Assembly (NCBI RefSeq): GCF_004151235.1
Contig: NZ_JUIV01000004.1
Coordinates: 1-64,000 of the forward strand
Source: Flavobacterium anhuiense
GTDB lineage: Bacteria > Bacteroidota > Bacteroidia > Flavobacteriales > Flavobacteriaceae
Direction of reading: 5' to 3'
Length of the DNA: 64,000 nt
This document shows positions 8,593-17,078 of this stretch, piece after piece. The translations under genes and the position numbers were made by a program. The notes below the pieces were generated by a model. That model had not been told where the DNA came from, searched no databases, and saw nothing but the letters and a program-made list of their open reading frames with translations. Positions within the stretch are counted from its first letter, which is position 1. Each line of letters starts with the position of its first letter.

Positions 8593-9204
8593 TTAAAAGT
8601 CTCTTCCTCTTTTACCTGTAACTAAGTTAAAGGAATTGATTTTCTGATCTTGCAAAATATCCATAATCTTTTTGATTTTTGGATATTCTTCTTTAGCATC
8701 TCCTTTAATCGCAATCTGCAATTCTTTGTCATCTAAATCAATTGTAGCTCTTCTAGAAATTAGAAGCCATTCTTTTAATTGATTATCTAATGAATCCAAA
8801 GGAATTCCAGGTTGGTTTGCTTTGGTTCTTTCCGCCGCTTTCATACCAATGATTTGCTTTAAACCTGTAATTGGCACACCAAAATCATCCATAAGAGCAA
8901 ATTTGGTTTTATCTTCTTCTGAAAATTCAATACCATATTTTGCACCCATACCCTCAAGAGTTCTTTTACGAACTTCTCTTCCTTTGATGTCAAAAAATAC
9001 TTTCCCTTTTCCTACTGTAATAATAGCCAAATCAGTATCTGGCAGTTTACTTATCGCAACAGAAGCAGGCATATCTACAGGTAATGCCTCAGGCACCTTA
9101 GCAGTAGCGGTTAAGATAAAGAACGTAAGCAAAAGGAACGCTACGTCACACATCGCAGTCATATCTGTCGATGTAGACTTCTTTTTCATTTTAATTTTAG
9201 CCAT
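8593..9204 (-). CDS. exbD: ExbD/TolR-type proton channel subunit (first copy)
   Basis: 203 residues with a basic N terminus, one helix with the proton-path Asp (TAMCDVAFLLLTFFIL) and a periplasmic domain that is longer than in the neighbouring copy. The two ExbDs share the membrane motif but little beyond it, so this is an old paralog pair and not a recent duplication. It lies 43 bases after the exbB stop and 19 bases before the next exbD. Confidence 0.92.
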   Translation of the reverse strand: MAKIKMKKKSTSTDMTAMCDVAFLLLTFFILTATAKVPEALPVDMPASVAISKLPDTDLAIITVGKGKVFFDIKGREVRKRTLEGMGAKYGIEFSEEDKTKFALMDDFGVPITGLKQIIGMKAAERTKANQPGIPLDSLDNQLKEWLLISRRATIDLDDKELQIAIKGDAKEEYPKIKKIMDILQDQKINSFNLVTGKRGRDF

Positions 9205-9247
9205 TATCTTTTATTTTATTTTTTTGATAAAAAATATCAAAAATTAA

Positions 9248-10072
9248 TTATTGTCTTAAACTTCCTCTGAATTTTCTGTAAGTATTAACGATAGTAGTAC
9301 CAGCCTCATCGATAGAGTAAGTTAAATCGTCAATTTTAGCAGTAAAGAAGTTGTAAGAAATAATTGCTAAGATAGAAGTAGAGATACCTGTAGCAGTATT
9401 GATAAGTGCCTCAGAGATACCTGTTGCAAGAGCAGCTTGGTCAGGAGTACCAGCAGAAGCTAACGCACCAAACGCTTTAATCATACCAGATACAGTTCCT
9501 AATAATCCTCCTAATGTACCTAAAGATACTAAAGTAGAGATAATAGTCATGTTTTTCTCTAACATTGGCATTTCTAATGAAGTTGCCTCTTCAATTTCTT
9601 TGTGGATTACTTCTGAAGCTTCTTCGCTGTTGAATCCTTCTTTCTTAACATCTTGGTATTTTACTAAAGCTGATTTAATTGCGTTTGCAACTGAACCTTG
9701 TTGTTTGTCGCAAGAAGCGATAGCAGCTTCGATGTTTCCTTCTTTAATACTTCCTTGAACACTTTTCATGAATTTGTCAAGGTTAGCTTTTCCTGCAGCT
9801 TTACCGATAACAATAAATCTTTCAATAGAAAAAACAACAACCATTAAAAGCATACCTAACAATGCTGGTACAATGAAACCTCCTTTGTACACCATCCCTA
9901 AAGTATTGATTGGGTGACCTGTCTCAGAGTTTCCTCCTTCAAAGTTAGCTGGATTCCCCATGATTACTTTCCAAATAAACACCCCTACTATGATACACGC
10001 AACAATAATGATTCCCGTAATCAATCCTCCCCCATTTGAAGTGCTTTCTTTTTTAACTTTAACGTTTGCCAT
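9248..10072 (-). CDS. exbB: MotA/TolQ/ExbB proton channel protein
   Basis: 274 residues, first gene of the operon. Three membrane segments are visible (about residues 15-37, 65-85 and a long C-terminal pair after residue 170). The conserved ExbB region is GTLGGLLGTVSGMIKAFGALA followed by ALINTATGISTSILAIISYN. ExbB pentamers surround the ExbD helices and use the proton motive force. The extra N-terminal helix is common in Bacteroidota ExbB proteins. Confidence 0.93.
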   Translation of the reverse strand: MANVKVKKESTSNGGGLITGIIIVACIIVGVFIWKVIMGNPANFEGGNSETGHPINTLGMVYKGGFIVPALLGMLLMVVVFSIERFIVIGKAAGKANLDKFMKSVQGSIKEGNIEAAIASCDKQQGSVANAIKSALVKYQDVKKEGFNSEEASEVIHKEIEEATSLEMPMLEKNMTIISTLVSLGTLGGLLGTVSGMIKAFGALASAGTPDQAALATGISEALINTATGISTSILAIISYNFFTAKIDDLTYSIDEAGTTIVNTYRKFRGSLRQ

Positions 10073-10451
10073 TTTTTTTAATTTTAATAGTTTTAAATAA
10101 TTTTTATTTTTTAGTTATATTTAACTTGTAGAGGAGCAAATTTATACGTTTAGTTTAAATAAAAAAACTTTTTTTAATTTAATTGACCGAAATTTAACTT
10201 GAAATTAAAAAATATCTCATTAATTTGCTGACATCATTTTTTAGATAAAACAAAAAAAAGGACGATAATTAGAAAAATTACAACGTTTTAGTAAATATTC
10301 AAAGATTCCTTTGATATCTTCTTAAAAAGCTGAGAATTTTTTTTTTATTAAATTTTCAATCAAAAAAAGCTTTTTCTTACTAAAAAAAACCACATAAAAA
10401 GCGCCCAAAAACAAAGCAATATTCATAACAATCTAAATTACAAATAAAAAC
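10073..10451. other. AT-rich divergent spacer, exbB / herA-like
   Basis: 379 bases of very AT-rich DNA separate exbB and the HerA-like gene. It holds a -7 box for the exbB operon at 10144-10137 and A/T homopolymer runs. No small gene or long inverted repeat was seen. Confidence 0.6.
10137..10144 (-). promoter_or_regulatory. -7 element of the exbB operon
   Basis: Minus-strand TAAATTTG matches TAnnTTTG and lies 65 bases before the exbB ATG. No distinct -33 TTTG was found in the flanking T-runs. Confidence 0.5.
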
Positions 10452-11969
10452 ATGAATAAAAAAGAGAATTTTATTGCAGACATAAAAACTGGGTACTCAT
10501 CTAAGGGCGACAGCATCATACTTGGAGGTGCAATTCTTGATGGTGAGCCAATTGCAGAAGCACATGTCAAAATTCCGTTAAAAACTTTAAATCGTCACGG
10601 GTTAATTGCTGGTGCAACCGGAACAGGAAAAACCAAAACAATTCAAGTTTTTTCTGAACAGCTTTCTAATGCGGGAATTCCTGTATTGATGATGGATATT
10701 AAAGGCGACTTCAGTGGTATTGCCAAAGAAGGTAAAGAAGAAGGTTTTATTACAGAACGTCATGCTAAAATTAATATACCTTATAATGTAGCAGCATTTC
10801 CTGTTGAATTGATGTCTTTATCTAAACAAAATGGAGTTCGCCTTCGTGCTACAGTTTCTGAGTTTGGACCTGTTTTATTTTCGCGAATTTTAGATTTGAA
10901 TGATACGCAGGCAGGAGTCGTAGCAGTTATCTTTAAATATTGTGATGATAACCAAATGCCTTTATTGGATTTGAAAGACATTAAAAAAGTAATCAATTAT
11001 ATTACTGAGGAAGGCAAAGACGAAATAGCTGCTAGTTATGGAAAAATTTCAACGGCTACAACAGGAACAATTCTTAGAAAAATTATTGAACTAGAACAGC
11101 AAGGCGGCGATTTGTTTTTTGGCGAATTATCATTTGAAACTGATGATTTAATGCGCATTGATGAAAACGGAAAGGGTTATGTAAATATCATCCGCTTGAC
11201 GGATATTCAGGATAAACCAAAATTATTCTCGACTTTTATGTTAAGTCTTTTGGCCGAAATTTATCAGAAGATGCCAGAAAAGGGAGATGCGGAACAGCCT
11301 GAACTGGTAATCTTTATTGACGAAGCACATTTAATTTTTAATGAAGCCAGCAAAGCACTTCTGGAACAAATCGAAACAATAGTAAAACTGATTCGTTCTA
11401 AAGGTGTCGGAATTTATTTTGTTACGCAAAATCCAATGGACGTTCCGAGTGGTGTTTTGGCTCAATTAGGACTAAAGATTCAGCATGCGCTAAGAGCTTT
11501 TACTGCAAATGATCGTCAGGCAATTAAAAAAACAGCAGATAACTACCCTACTTCACCTTATTATAAAACAGATGAATTACTAACGAGTTTAGGAATCGGT
11601 GAAGCTTTAGTAACAGCATTAAACGAGAAAGGTATTCCAACTCCGCTTGTTGCTACTATGATGCGTGCACCAATGAGCCGAATGGATGTTTTATCTCAAT
11701 CCGAAATTGACGAAATAAACGGCAAATCGAAATTAGTTAAGAAATACGCTGAGGAAATTGATCGCGAGAGTGCTTTTGAAATTTTAAACAAAAAACTAGC
11801 AGATGCTGCAGAAGCTGCAACTCAGCAAGAAGAACAAGCTCCAGCTAAAACATCAAAATCAGGACCTAGCACTACAGAAGTTGTCACAAAATCTGTTCTG
11901 AAAGTGGTAACAAGCGCTACTTTTATAAGAGGTGTTTTTGGTGTATTGACCAAAATCTTTAAGAAATAA
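10452..11969 (+). CDS. HerA-like DUF853 ATPase
   Basis: A 505-residue HerA/VirB4-type P-loop ATPase of the DUF853 (YjgR) family. Walker A is GATGTGKT (residues 54-61) and Walker B is VIFIDEAH (286-293). IYFVTQNPMDVPSGVLAQLG provides the sensor-like motif, and a low-complexity Gln/Glu/Ala segment precedes a hydrophobic C-terminal end. The biological role of this family is not established. No nuclease, Sir2 or methylase gene is adjacent, so a defence role is not supported here. Confidence 0.85.
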   Translation: MNKKENFIADIKTGYSSKGDSIILGGAILDGEPIAEAHVKIPLKTLNRHGLIAGATGTGKTKTIQVFSEQLSNAGIPVLMMDIKGDFSGIAKEGKEEGFITERHAKINIPYNVAAFPVELMSLSKQNGVRLRATVSEFGPVLFSRILDLNDTQAGVVAVIFKYCDDNQMPLLDLKDIKKVINYITEEGKDEIAASYGKISTATTGTILRKIIELEQQGGDLFFGELSFETDDLMRIDENGKGYVNIIRLTDIQDKPKLFSTFMLSLLAEIYQKMPEKGDAEQPELVIFIDEAHLIFNEASKALLEQIETIVKLIRSKGVGIYFVTQNPMDVPSGVLAQLGLKIQHALRAFTANDRQAIKKTADNYPTSPYYKTDELLTSLGIGEALVTALNEKGIPTPLVATMMRAPMSRMDVLSQSEIDEINGKSKLVKKYAEEIDRESAFEILNKKLADAAEAATQQEEQAPAKTSKSGPSTTEVVTKSVLKVVTSATFIRGVFGVLTKIFKK

Positions 11970-11974
11970 AACTT

Positions 11975-12109
11975 AAACCATATAAGTTATATAAGTTCAT
12001 TTAATTTTATATGTCTAATTATATTAAACCACTAAATACCAAACCCGGCAGGTTTTAAAAACCTGTCGGGTTTACTACACACAAAGCATTATATTAACTT
12101 ATATGGTTT
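11975..12109. repeat. Arm-terminator-arm palindromic element, copy A
   Basis: Left arm 11975-12000 (AACCATATAAGTTATATAA type) and right arm 12096-12109 are reverse complements over 15 bases and enclose the terminator at 12041-12074. The arms start 6 bases after the herA-like stop and end 8 bases before the kmo stop, so the element exactly fills the gap between convergent genes. Confidence 0.75.
12041..12074. terminator. Two-way terminator, CCCGACAGG family
   Basis: AAACCCGGCAGGTTTT and its partner AACCTGTCGGGTTT form a stem with one mismatch and A/T tracts on both sides. It serves the convergent herA-like and kmo genes. Confidence 0.85.
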
Positions 12110-12116
12110 AAAATAT

Positions 12117-13460
12117 TTATGCTTTCTGTAGGAGCTCCAAAATCTTATTTTCAACTTCTGCTCCATCCCAGATGTTTTCGATATTTTCCATTCTAAGAAC
12201 CTCTTCCATAATTCCGTTTTGATAATCTCCGATTGCCAAAGCTTCGGCATAAGGACGGTCGCTAAAAGTAACACGGCTGTAAAGCGGAATCCATTTGTCT
12301 GGATGTTTGTCTGAAAAGACTTTTTCTATTTTCTTTTGCAGCAAGAATTTTTCATCAGCTGTTTTGGTACTCATTTCTAAGAAATTTCTATACGAAAGCT
12401 CAGCAATGGCATCTGCATTTGGCTTTCTTGAGATCTGATATTCCGAAAATATTTTCTTCCAATCGTCTTGGTACTTTTCAATCATTTCGCTCAAAACAGT
12501 GATATCTTCAAAACCAGCATTCATACCTTGCCCATAAAACGGAACTATGGCATGACAAGCATCTCCAATTAAAGCAATCTTATTTTCGTAAGTCCAAGGG
12601 AAACATTTCATGGTAACCAAAGTACTTGTCGGATTTTTAAAGAAATCATTTGCCAATTCTGGAATTACTTCTATCGAATCTGGGAAATTTTTCTCGAAGA
12701 AATCTTCAACCATTTTGCGGTCGGTTAATGATTCAAAAGAATTTTCTCCTTCAAAAGGCATAAATAAAGTGCATGTAAAACTTCCATCAAGATTAGGAAG
12801 TGCAATTAACATGTACTCGCCTCTCGGCCAAATATGAAATGAATTTTTATCTAACTTATGTGTTCCATCTGGATTGGCTGGAATATTTAATTCCTTATAG
12901 CCCATATTCAAAAATTCTTGAGAATAATTAAACATGCTCTGACGCTGCATTCTGTGACGGATTCTAGAGAAAGCGCCATCGGCACCAAAAACCATATCGA
13001 ACTTTCTTTCTTCCCACTCGCCTCTTTCGCTCTCACCAATATGAAGTGTCGCATCGCTCAAAGTAACGTCCCAAACTTTTTGTTCAAAATGAAATTCGGC
13101 TCCAGCTTCTTCAGCAAGATCGATCATTTTTCTGTTTAGTTTTCCTCTTGAGATAGAATATATAGATTCGCCTTCCTGTCCGTAATTCTGAAAATTTAAT
13201 TTATCTACCAAATGAATGGCGCGTTTATCCATCGGAATTGCTATTTCTCTAACTGAATCGCCAACGCCTACTGCATCCAGAGCTTTCCAGCCACGGTTTG
13301 ACATTGCTAAATTAATAGAACGTCCAGAAAAATTTATATTTCTAATATCGGGACTACGGTCATAGACATGAACGGTGTGACCCGCTCTTTTAAGATAAAT
13401 TGCCAGAAGTGACCCTACAAGTCCTGAACCAACAACTGCAATTTTTAATGATGTTTGCAT
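12117..13460 (-). CDS. kmo: Kynurenine 3-monooxygenase
   Basis: A 447-residue FAD-dependent aromatic hydroxylase that converts kynurenine to 3-hydroxykynurenine in tryptophan breakdown. The dinucleotide fold GSGLVG is at residues 11-16, the R-containing second motif is SGRSINLAMSNRG, and the flavin ribityl motif IGDACHAIVPFYGQGMN is centred on D300. A C-terminal helical tail fits membrane association as in other KMOs. kynU, the next enzyme of the pathway, lies on the same strand about 14 kb away. Confidence 0.95.
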   Translation of the reverse strand: MQTSLKIAVVGSGLVGSLLAIYLKRAGHTVHVYDRSPDIRNINFSGRSINLAMSNRGWKALDAVGVGDSVREIAIPMDKRAIHLVDKLNFQNYGQEGESIYSISRGKLNRKMIDLAEEAGAEFHFEQKVWDVTLSDATLHIGESERGEWEERKFDMVFGADGAFSRIRHRMQRQSMFNYSQEFLNMGYKELNIPANPDGTHKLDKNSFHIWPRGEYMLIALPNLDGSFTCTLFMPFEGENSFESLTDRKMVEDFFEKNFPDSIEVIPELANDFFKNPTSTLVTMKCFPWTYENKIALIGDACHAIVPFYGQGMNAGFEDITVLSEMIEKYQDDWKKIFSEYQISRKPNADAIAELSYRNFLEMSTKTADEKFLLQKKIEKVFSDKHPDKWIPLYSRVTFSDRPYAEALAIGDYQNGIMEEVLRMENIENIWDGAEVENKILELLQKA

Positions 13461-13633
13461 CGAGGGAAAATCTAATATTGGGTCGTAAAAATAACTAATA
13501 ATTATACATGAGCCTTAAAATAAACGAACAAATGTTGTAAATAATGATTCCCGAAGATTTATCCCGTTTCTCAATAATTTAAAAATATAACAAAATGTTA
13601 TTTTATTAAATTTATTTGCAGAAATTAAACAAT

Positions 13634-13641
13634 TAGTTTTG
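13634..13641 (+). promoter_or_regulatory. -7 element of the GNAT gene
   Basis: TAGTTTTG fits TAnnTTTG, with a candidate -33 TTTG at 13615-13618 (15-base spacer, slightly short). The start codon follows 35 bases later. Confidence 0.5.
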
Positions 13642-13676
13642 TATTAAAATATTTCCATAAGTTAAACTCAAAATTC

Positions 13677-14270
13677 ATGAACAGCGAAATTCTACAGTCA
13701 GACATTATATTAGAGAATGAAAAAGTGCTTTTAGTTCCGTTTGAAAGCAAAAGAAATATAGAACTCAATGAAATTATTTTTGATGATGAAATCTGGAAGT
13801 ATATGGGAATGTATATCCGAAACAATCAAGATTTTGAAAACTATATAAAAAGTACATTACAACAAAAAGCTGATGGAATTTGTTATCCATTTCTTATTAT
13901 AGATAAAGCTACAAATAGAGTTGCCGGAAGTACTCGTTATGGCTATTTGAATCACGCAAGCCAAAAATGTGAAATTGGCTGGACTTGGTACGGCAAAGAT
14001 TTTCAGGGAACTGGTTTAAATAAAGCATGCAAATATGAACTATTGAATTTTGGTTTTGAAAATATTAAATTTCGAAGAATACAATTCAGTGCAGATCTTG
14101 AAAATTTAAGATCTCAAAAAGCAATTGAAAAACTGGGCGCTCTAAAAGAAGGTCTTTTTAGAAACAATTATGTCGATTCTGAAGGAAAAAGTAAAGATGA
14201 TGTTTATTACAGTATTATTTTGGAGGAATGGCAGAATGTTAAACGAGATAATTTCAGGGAGTTTGTTTAA
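13677..14270 (+). CDS. RimJ/RimL-type GNAT acetyltransferase
   Basis: A 197-residue GNAT protein. The acetyl-CoA region is in EIGWTWYGKDFQGTGLNKACKYELL-like sequence, followed by a helix ending in NLRSQKAIEKLGALKEGLFR, the hallmark of the RimJ/RimL branch that acetylates protein N termini or small amines. The substrate is not predictable. It is followed after 44 bases by an AraC-type gene whose start lies in a strong hairpin. Confidence 0.85.
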   Translation: MNSEILQSDIILENEKVLLVPFESKRNIELNEIIFDDEIWKYMGMYIRNNQDFENYIKSTLQQKADGICYPFLIIDKATNRVAGSTRYGYLNHASQKCEIGWTWYGKDFQGTGLNKACKYELLNFGFENIKFRRIQFSADLENLRSQKAIEKLGALKEGLFRNNYVDSEGKSKDDVYYSIILEEWQNVKRDNFREFV

Positions 14271-14286
14271 ACAATAACCCAGAAAA

Positions 14287-14339
14287 ACTGTATTTTAGTC
14301 TGCGATTTTAAATTATGAAATCACAGACTAAAATGCAGT
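14287..14339 (+). promoter_or_regulatory. Long hairpin enclosing an AraC-type start codon
   Basis: Arms 14287-14308 and 14318-14339 pair over 22 positions with one U-G wobble and one mismatch. The 9-base loop (14309-14317) contains the annotated ATG, and a second in-frame ATG (14333) is in the 3' arm. No T-tract follows, so it is not a simple terminator. Control of translation or an operator are both possible. Confidence 0.65.
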
Positions 14340-15124
14340 TATACTCTGAACATTATGTAAATCCTAAAACGGAGCGATTCGTCAACAAAATCTGGTGTTT
14401 AGACAACAGCATCGGCGAAAGTCTGATCGAAAACAAACTTGTTCTGCCAAACGGATGTTTCAATCTAGCTTTTGTAAATGGAAATTCCATCGAAGTTCAT
14501 ACGAGTAAAGCCATATATGAGATGAACGAAGGTGTTTACTTTTGTTCTCAAATGACTAATAAAGTTTTGGTTAATATACAGCCAAAAACTAAAGTTATCA
14601 TTACTCAACTGCATACTTGGACACTTTCAATGTTTCCGAAATATGATTTAAGTGATTTTACCGATTCTATTATCAAAATTAATCCTGAGGAATTGCCTTT
14701 TAAAATTCAGATTGATTCTGATATTGAAATGATTTTAAATACAATAAATAGCTATTTTGAAGCTTTATCTGATTCAAATTCAGAAAAAAATACCATTGAA
14801 AAAATCTGCGAAATTATTAAAAACAAAGAAGAAGTCACTGTTTCAGAAATTAGCGACACTTTAAAATCTTCTCAACGCTCACTTCAAATTAAGTTTAAAA
14901 CAGCAACTGGATTAACGATTAAAAAATATATTCAGATTTTGAAATTCAGAAAATCGGTCGATCAAATGGTGAATTCTGATTTAGAAAGACTAAAACTGAC
15001 TGATGTTGCACTTTACAGTAAATATTTTGACCAGTCGCATTTTATCAAAAAATTTAAAGATGTGACTAAAACTACGCCAAAAACGTTCGATCCCGATTCG
15101 TATTTTCTTTCTCATAAAAGATAA
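14315..15124 (+). CDS. AraC-family transcriptional regulator
   Basis: 269 residues: an N-terminal cupin-like sensor half (about 1-150) resembling the DUF6597 type, and a C-terminal double helix-turn-helix (about 175-265). Recognisable runs are TVSEISDTLKSSQRSLQIKF and DVALYSKYFDQSHFIKKFKD, the second being the conserved AraC signature. Two starts are possible, 14315 or 14333. The nearest targets are the serine-hydrolase gene 75 bases downstream on the same strand or its own operon. That link is inferred from position only. Confidence 0.85.
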   Translation: MKSQTKMQLYSEHYVNPKTERFVNKIWCLDNSIGESLIENKLVLPNGCFNLAFVNGNSIEVHTSKAIYEMNEGVYFCSQMTNKVLVNIQPKTKVIITQLHTWTLSMFPKYDLSDFTDSIIKINPEELPFKIQIDSDIEMILNTINSYFEALSDSNSEKNTIEKICEIIKNKEEVTVSEISDTLKSSQRSLQIKFKTATGLTIKKYIQILKFRKSVDQMVNSDLERLKLTDVALYSKYFDQSHFIKKFKDVTKTTPKTFDPDSYFLSHKR

Positions 15125-15143
15125 GTTTTCGCATTTGTACAAT

Positions 15144-15171
15144 TTTGTGAGTTTTGATTGATTTACTTTTG
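15144..15171 (+). promoter_or_regulatory. Promoter of the NTF2-serine hydrolase gene
   Basis: TTTG (15144-15147), 16 bases, TACTTTTG (15164-15171), then the ATG 28 bases on. Both boxes fit the Bacteroidota consensus. Confidence 0.6.
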
Positions 15172-15199
15172 CAGAATCATCAATCAATAATCAATCACA

Positions 15200-16708
15200 A
15201 TGAAAATCAATCAATTCTTTTTTCAGTTAAAATCTCTTTTAATTGGAATTTTATTCTTCCAAATCCAACTTGGATTTTCTCAGGAGGAAAAAAGTTCAGC
15301 TTTATATAAAACCATTATGTCAAAAGACAGTCTTCTTTTCAACATTGGTTTTAATACCTGCGATGTAAAACAATTTGAAAATCTTTATACGGAAGATTTT
15401 GAATTTTACCACGATAAAGACAGTGTTTCTGATAAGGCACGATTTCTAAAAACGTTTCAAAATGGCATCTGTTCTCCAACAAGAAAATATAATTATCGAA
15501 GAGAATTAATAGACGGAAGTACCGAAATTTATCCTTTATATAAAAATGGTGTTTTATATGGTGCCATTCAAATGGGAACGCATCGTTTTTACGAAAGTTC
15601 TGTTGGAAATAAAGAACAAGCTGGAAGTTTTGCCAAATTTACCCATTTATGGCTTTTAAAAAATAAAGAATGGAAATTGGCCAGATCGCTGAGTTATAAT
15701 CATCAAATGACAAGTTCTACTGCTGGCATATCAAATCTTTTTGACAATGATCAGGAAACCGAAAAATGGCTTAACGAAAATAATGTTCCAGCTTTGGGAA
15801 TTGGAATTATTGCAGACGGAAAACTAAAACAGGTAAAAGTTTTTGGCGAACTCAAAAAAGGCATTTCTGCACCATATAATACAATTTGGAACGTGGCTTC
15901 GCTAACAAAACCTGTAACTGCTATAACCGTTTTAAAATTAGTAAGTGCCGGAAAATGGGATTTGGACGAACCGCTTTATAAATATTGGACTGATCCTGAC
16001 ATTGCAAAAGATCCTTATTTAAAATTACTGACCACGAGAATTGTTTTGAGTCATCAAACGGGTTTTCCAAATTGGAGATCTTTTAATGAATCTAAAAAAT
16101 TAGATTTCAAATTTAAGCCTGGGACTCAATATCAGTATTCTGGAGAAGGATTTGAATATTTGCGAAAAGCTCTCGAGAAAAAATTCCACAAAACATTAGA
16201 TCAATTGGCTTCAGAATTAGTTTTTGAACCTTTAAAAATGACCGATTCTCAATTGATCTGGAATGATAAAATAGATCTTTCGAGATATGCCATCAATTAT
16301 GACAAAAACGGCAATGCTTACGAACCAACTAAAAATAAATCGGCAAATGCAGCCGATGATTTATTGACCACGATTGGAGATTATGGCAGATTTTTATCGA
16401 GCGTTATAAATAGCGAAGGATTAAGCAAAAAAGTTTTTGAAGATATGATTTCGCATCAAGTTCAGACCAAAAAGAACAAATATTTTGGTTTAGGTTTTGA
16501 AATCTACGATTTAGGAAATGAAAACTATGCTCTATCTCATGGCGGCGCAGATCAAGGCGTTCAGACTATCTTTATTTTGCTTCCCAAAACGAAACAGGGT
16601 TTGGTAATTTTTACCAATGTCGATGACGGCTATAAAGTTTACGAAAATATTGTGGTGCATTATCTCGGAGAAAACGGTAGAAAAATAGTCGATATCGAAA
16701 CAAAATAA
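15200..16708 (+). CDS. Secreted serine hydrolase with N-terminal NTF2-like domain
   Basis: 502 residues in three parts: a signal peptide ending near LGFSQ, an NTF2/DUF4440-like domain (about 35-165), and a beta-lactamase/class C-type domain (about 185-490). The nucleophile motif is S234-L-T-K237. The usual YxN triad is Y313-S-G, so the Asn position is Gly, and the third motif is HGG near the C terminus. Such proteins are usually esterases or peptidases, not true beta-lactamases. The NTF2 fusion is unusual and may bind ligand or drive oligomerisation. Confidence 0.85.
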   Translation: MKINQFFFQLKSLLIGILFFQIQLGFSQEEKSSALYKTIMSKDSLLFNIGFNTCDVKQFENLYTEDFEFYHDKDSVSDKARFLKTFQNGICSPTRKYNYRRELIDGSTEIYPLYKNGVLYGAIQMGTHRFYESSVGNKEQAGSFAKFTHLWLLKNKEWKLARSLSYNHQMTSSTAGISNLFDNDQETEKWLNENNVPALGIGIIADGKLKQVKVFGELKKGISAPYNTIWNVASLTKPVTAITVLKLVSAGKWDLDEPLYKYWTDPDIAKDPYLKLLTTRIVLSHQTGFPNWRSFNESKKLDFKFKPGTQYQYSGEGFEYLRKALEKKFHKTLDQLASELVFEPLKMTDSQLIWNDKIDLSRYAINYDKNGNAYEPTKNKSANAADDLLTTIGDYGRFLSSVINSEGLSKKVFEDMISHQVQTKKNKYFGLGFEIYDLGNENYALSHGGADQGVQTIFILLPKTKQGLVIFTNVDDGYKVYENIVVHYLGENGRKIVDIETK

Positions 16709-16747
16709 TTTTCCACTTCAATCAGATATTAACTTTAATCTGAAAAC

Positions 16748-16804
16748 ATGCTAAAATTATTTATCCTTTTATTATTGTACATAAGTAAAATTTTGACTGC
16801 TTAA
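16748..16804 (+). CDS. Possible 18-residue hydrophobic peptide
   Basis: ATG to TAA encodes MLKLFILLLLYISKILTA, a single membrane-helix peptide between a serine-hydrolase stop and that gene's terminator. Small hydrophobic ORFs of this size also occur by chance in AT-rich DNA, so support is weak. Confidence 0.2.
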   Translation: MLKLFILLLLYISKILTA

Positions 16805-16830
16805 TAGCATTAAAAATATTTGTTAGTTAT

Positions 16831-16877
16831 GAGCATAGACCTAGTTTTAAAGCAACAGGTCTGTGCTCTACTTTTTT
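16831..16877 (+). terminator. Terminator after the NTF2-serine hydrolase
   Basis: GAGCATAGACCT pairs with AGGTCTGTGCTC (one wobble) and is followed by CTTTTTT. Confidence 0.8.
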
Positions 16878-17078
16878 ATATTCTGAAAAAAATAAAAAAA
16901 ACAACTTTTTGTTGAAACCAAATTGCAAATCAATCGTCTAAAGTTTTAAGACATCTATTTATTCCGTAAAAAAATCATATTTTTGATTAATACACTGAAT
17001 ATCTTTTTGTTGCAAAGTTTCAATCATCAATCAAAAAGCGAATCATTTTCACCAATCTTAAACCATAATCAATTCATT

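Larger units (their letters stand above)
16709..17078. other. Spacer between the two serine hydrolases
   Basis: 370 bases holding a possible 18-codon hydrophobic ORF (16748-16804), a strong terminator (16831-16877) and a TATTTTTG -7-like box (16978-16985) 94 bases before the next start. Nothing else was recognised. Confidence 0.5.

Noticed and set aside
8822-9247. 141-codon frame on the + strand opposite exbD
   Set aside because: It mirrors the exbD coding frame and has no start context or family features.
10452-11969. HerA-type ATPase as part of an anti-phage system
   Set aside because: No NurA, Sir2, nuclease or methylase gene is adjacent. The neighbours are the Ton operon and kmo, so DUF853 context gives no defence signal.
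16983-17078. Longer start for the TPR-serine hydrolase
   Set aside because: The 32 extra residues lack features and would put a clean signal peptide in the middle of the protein.
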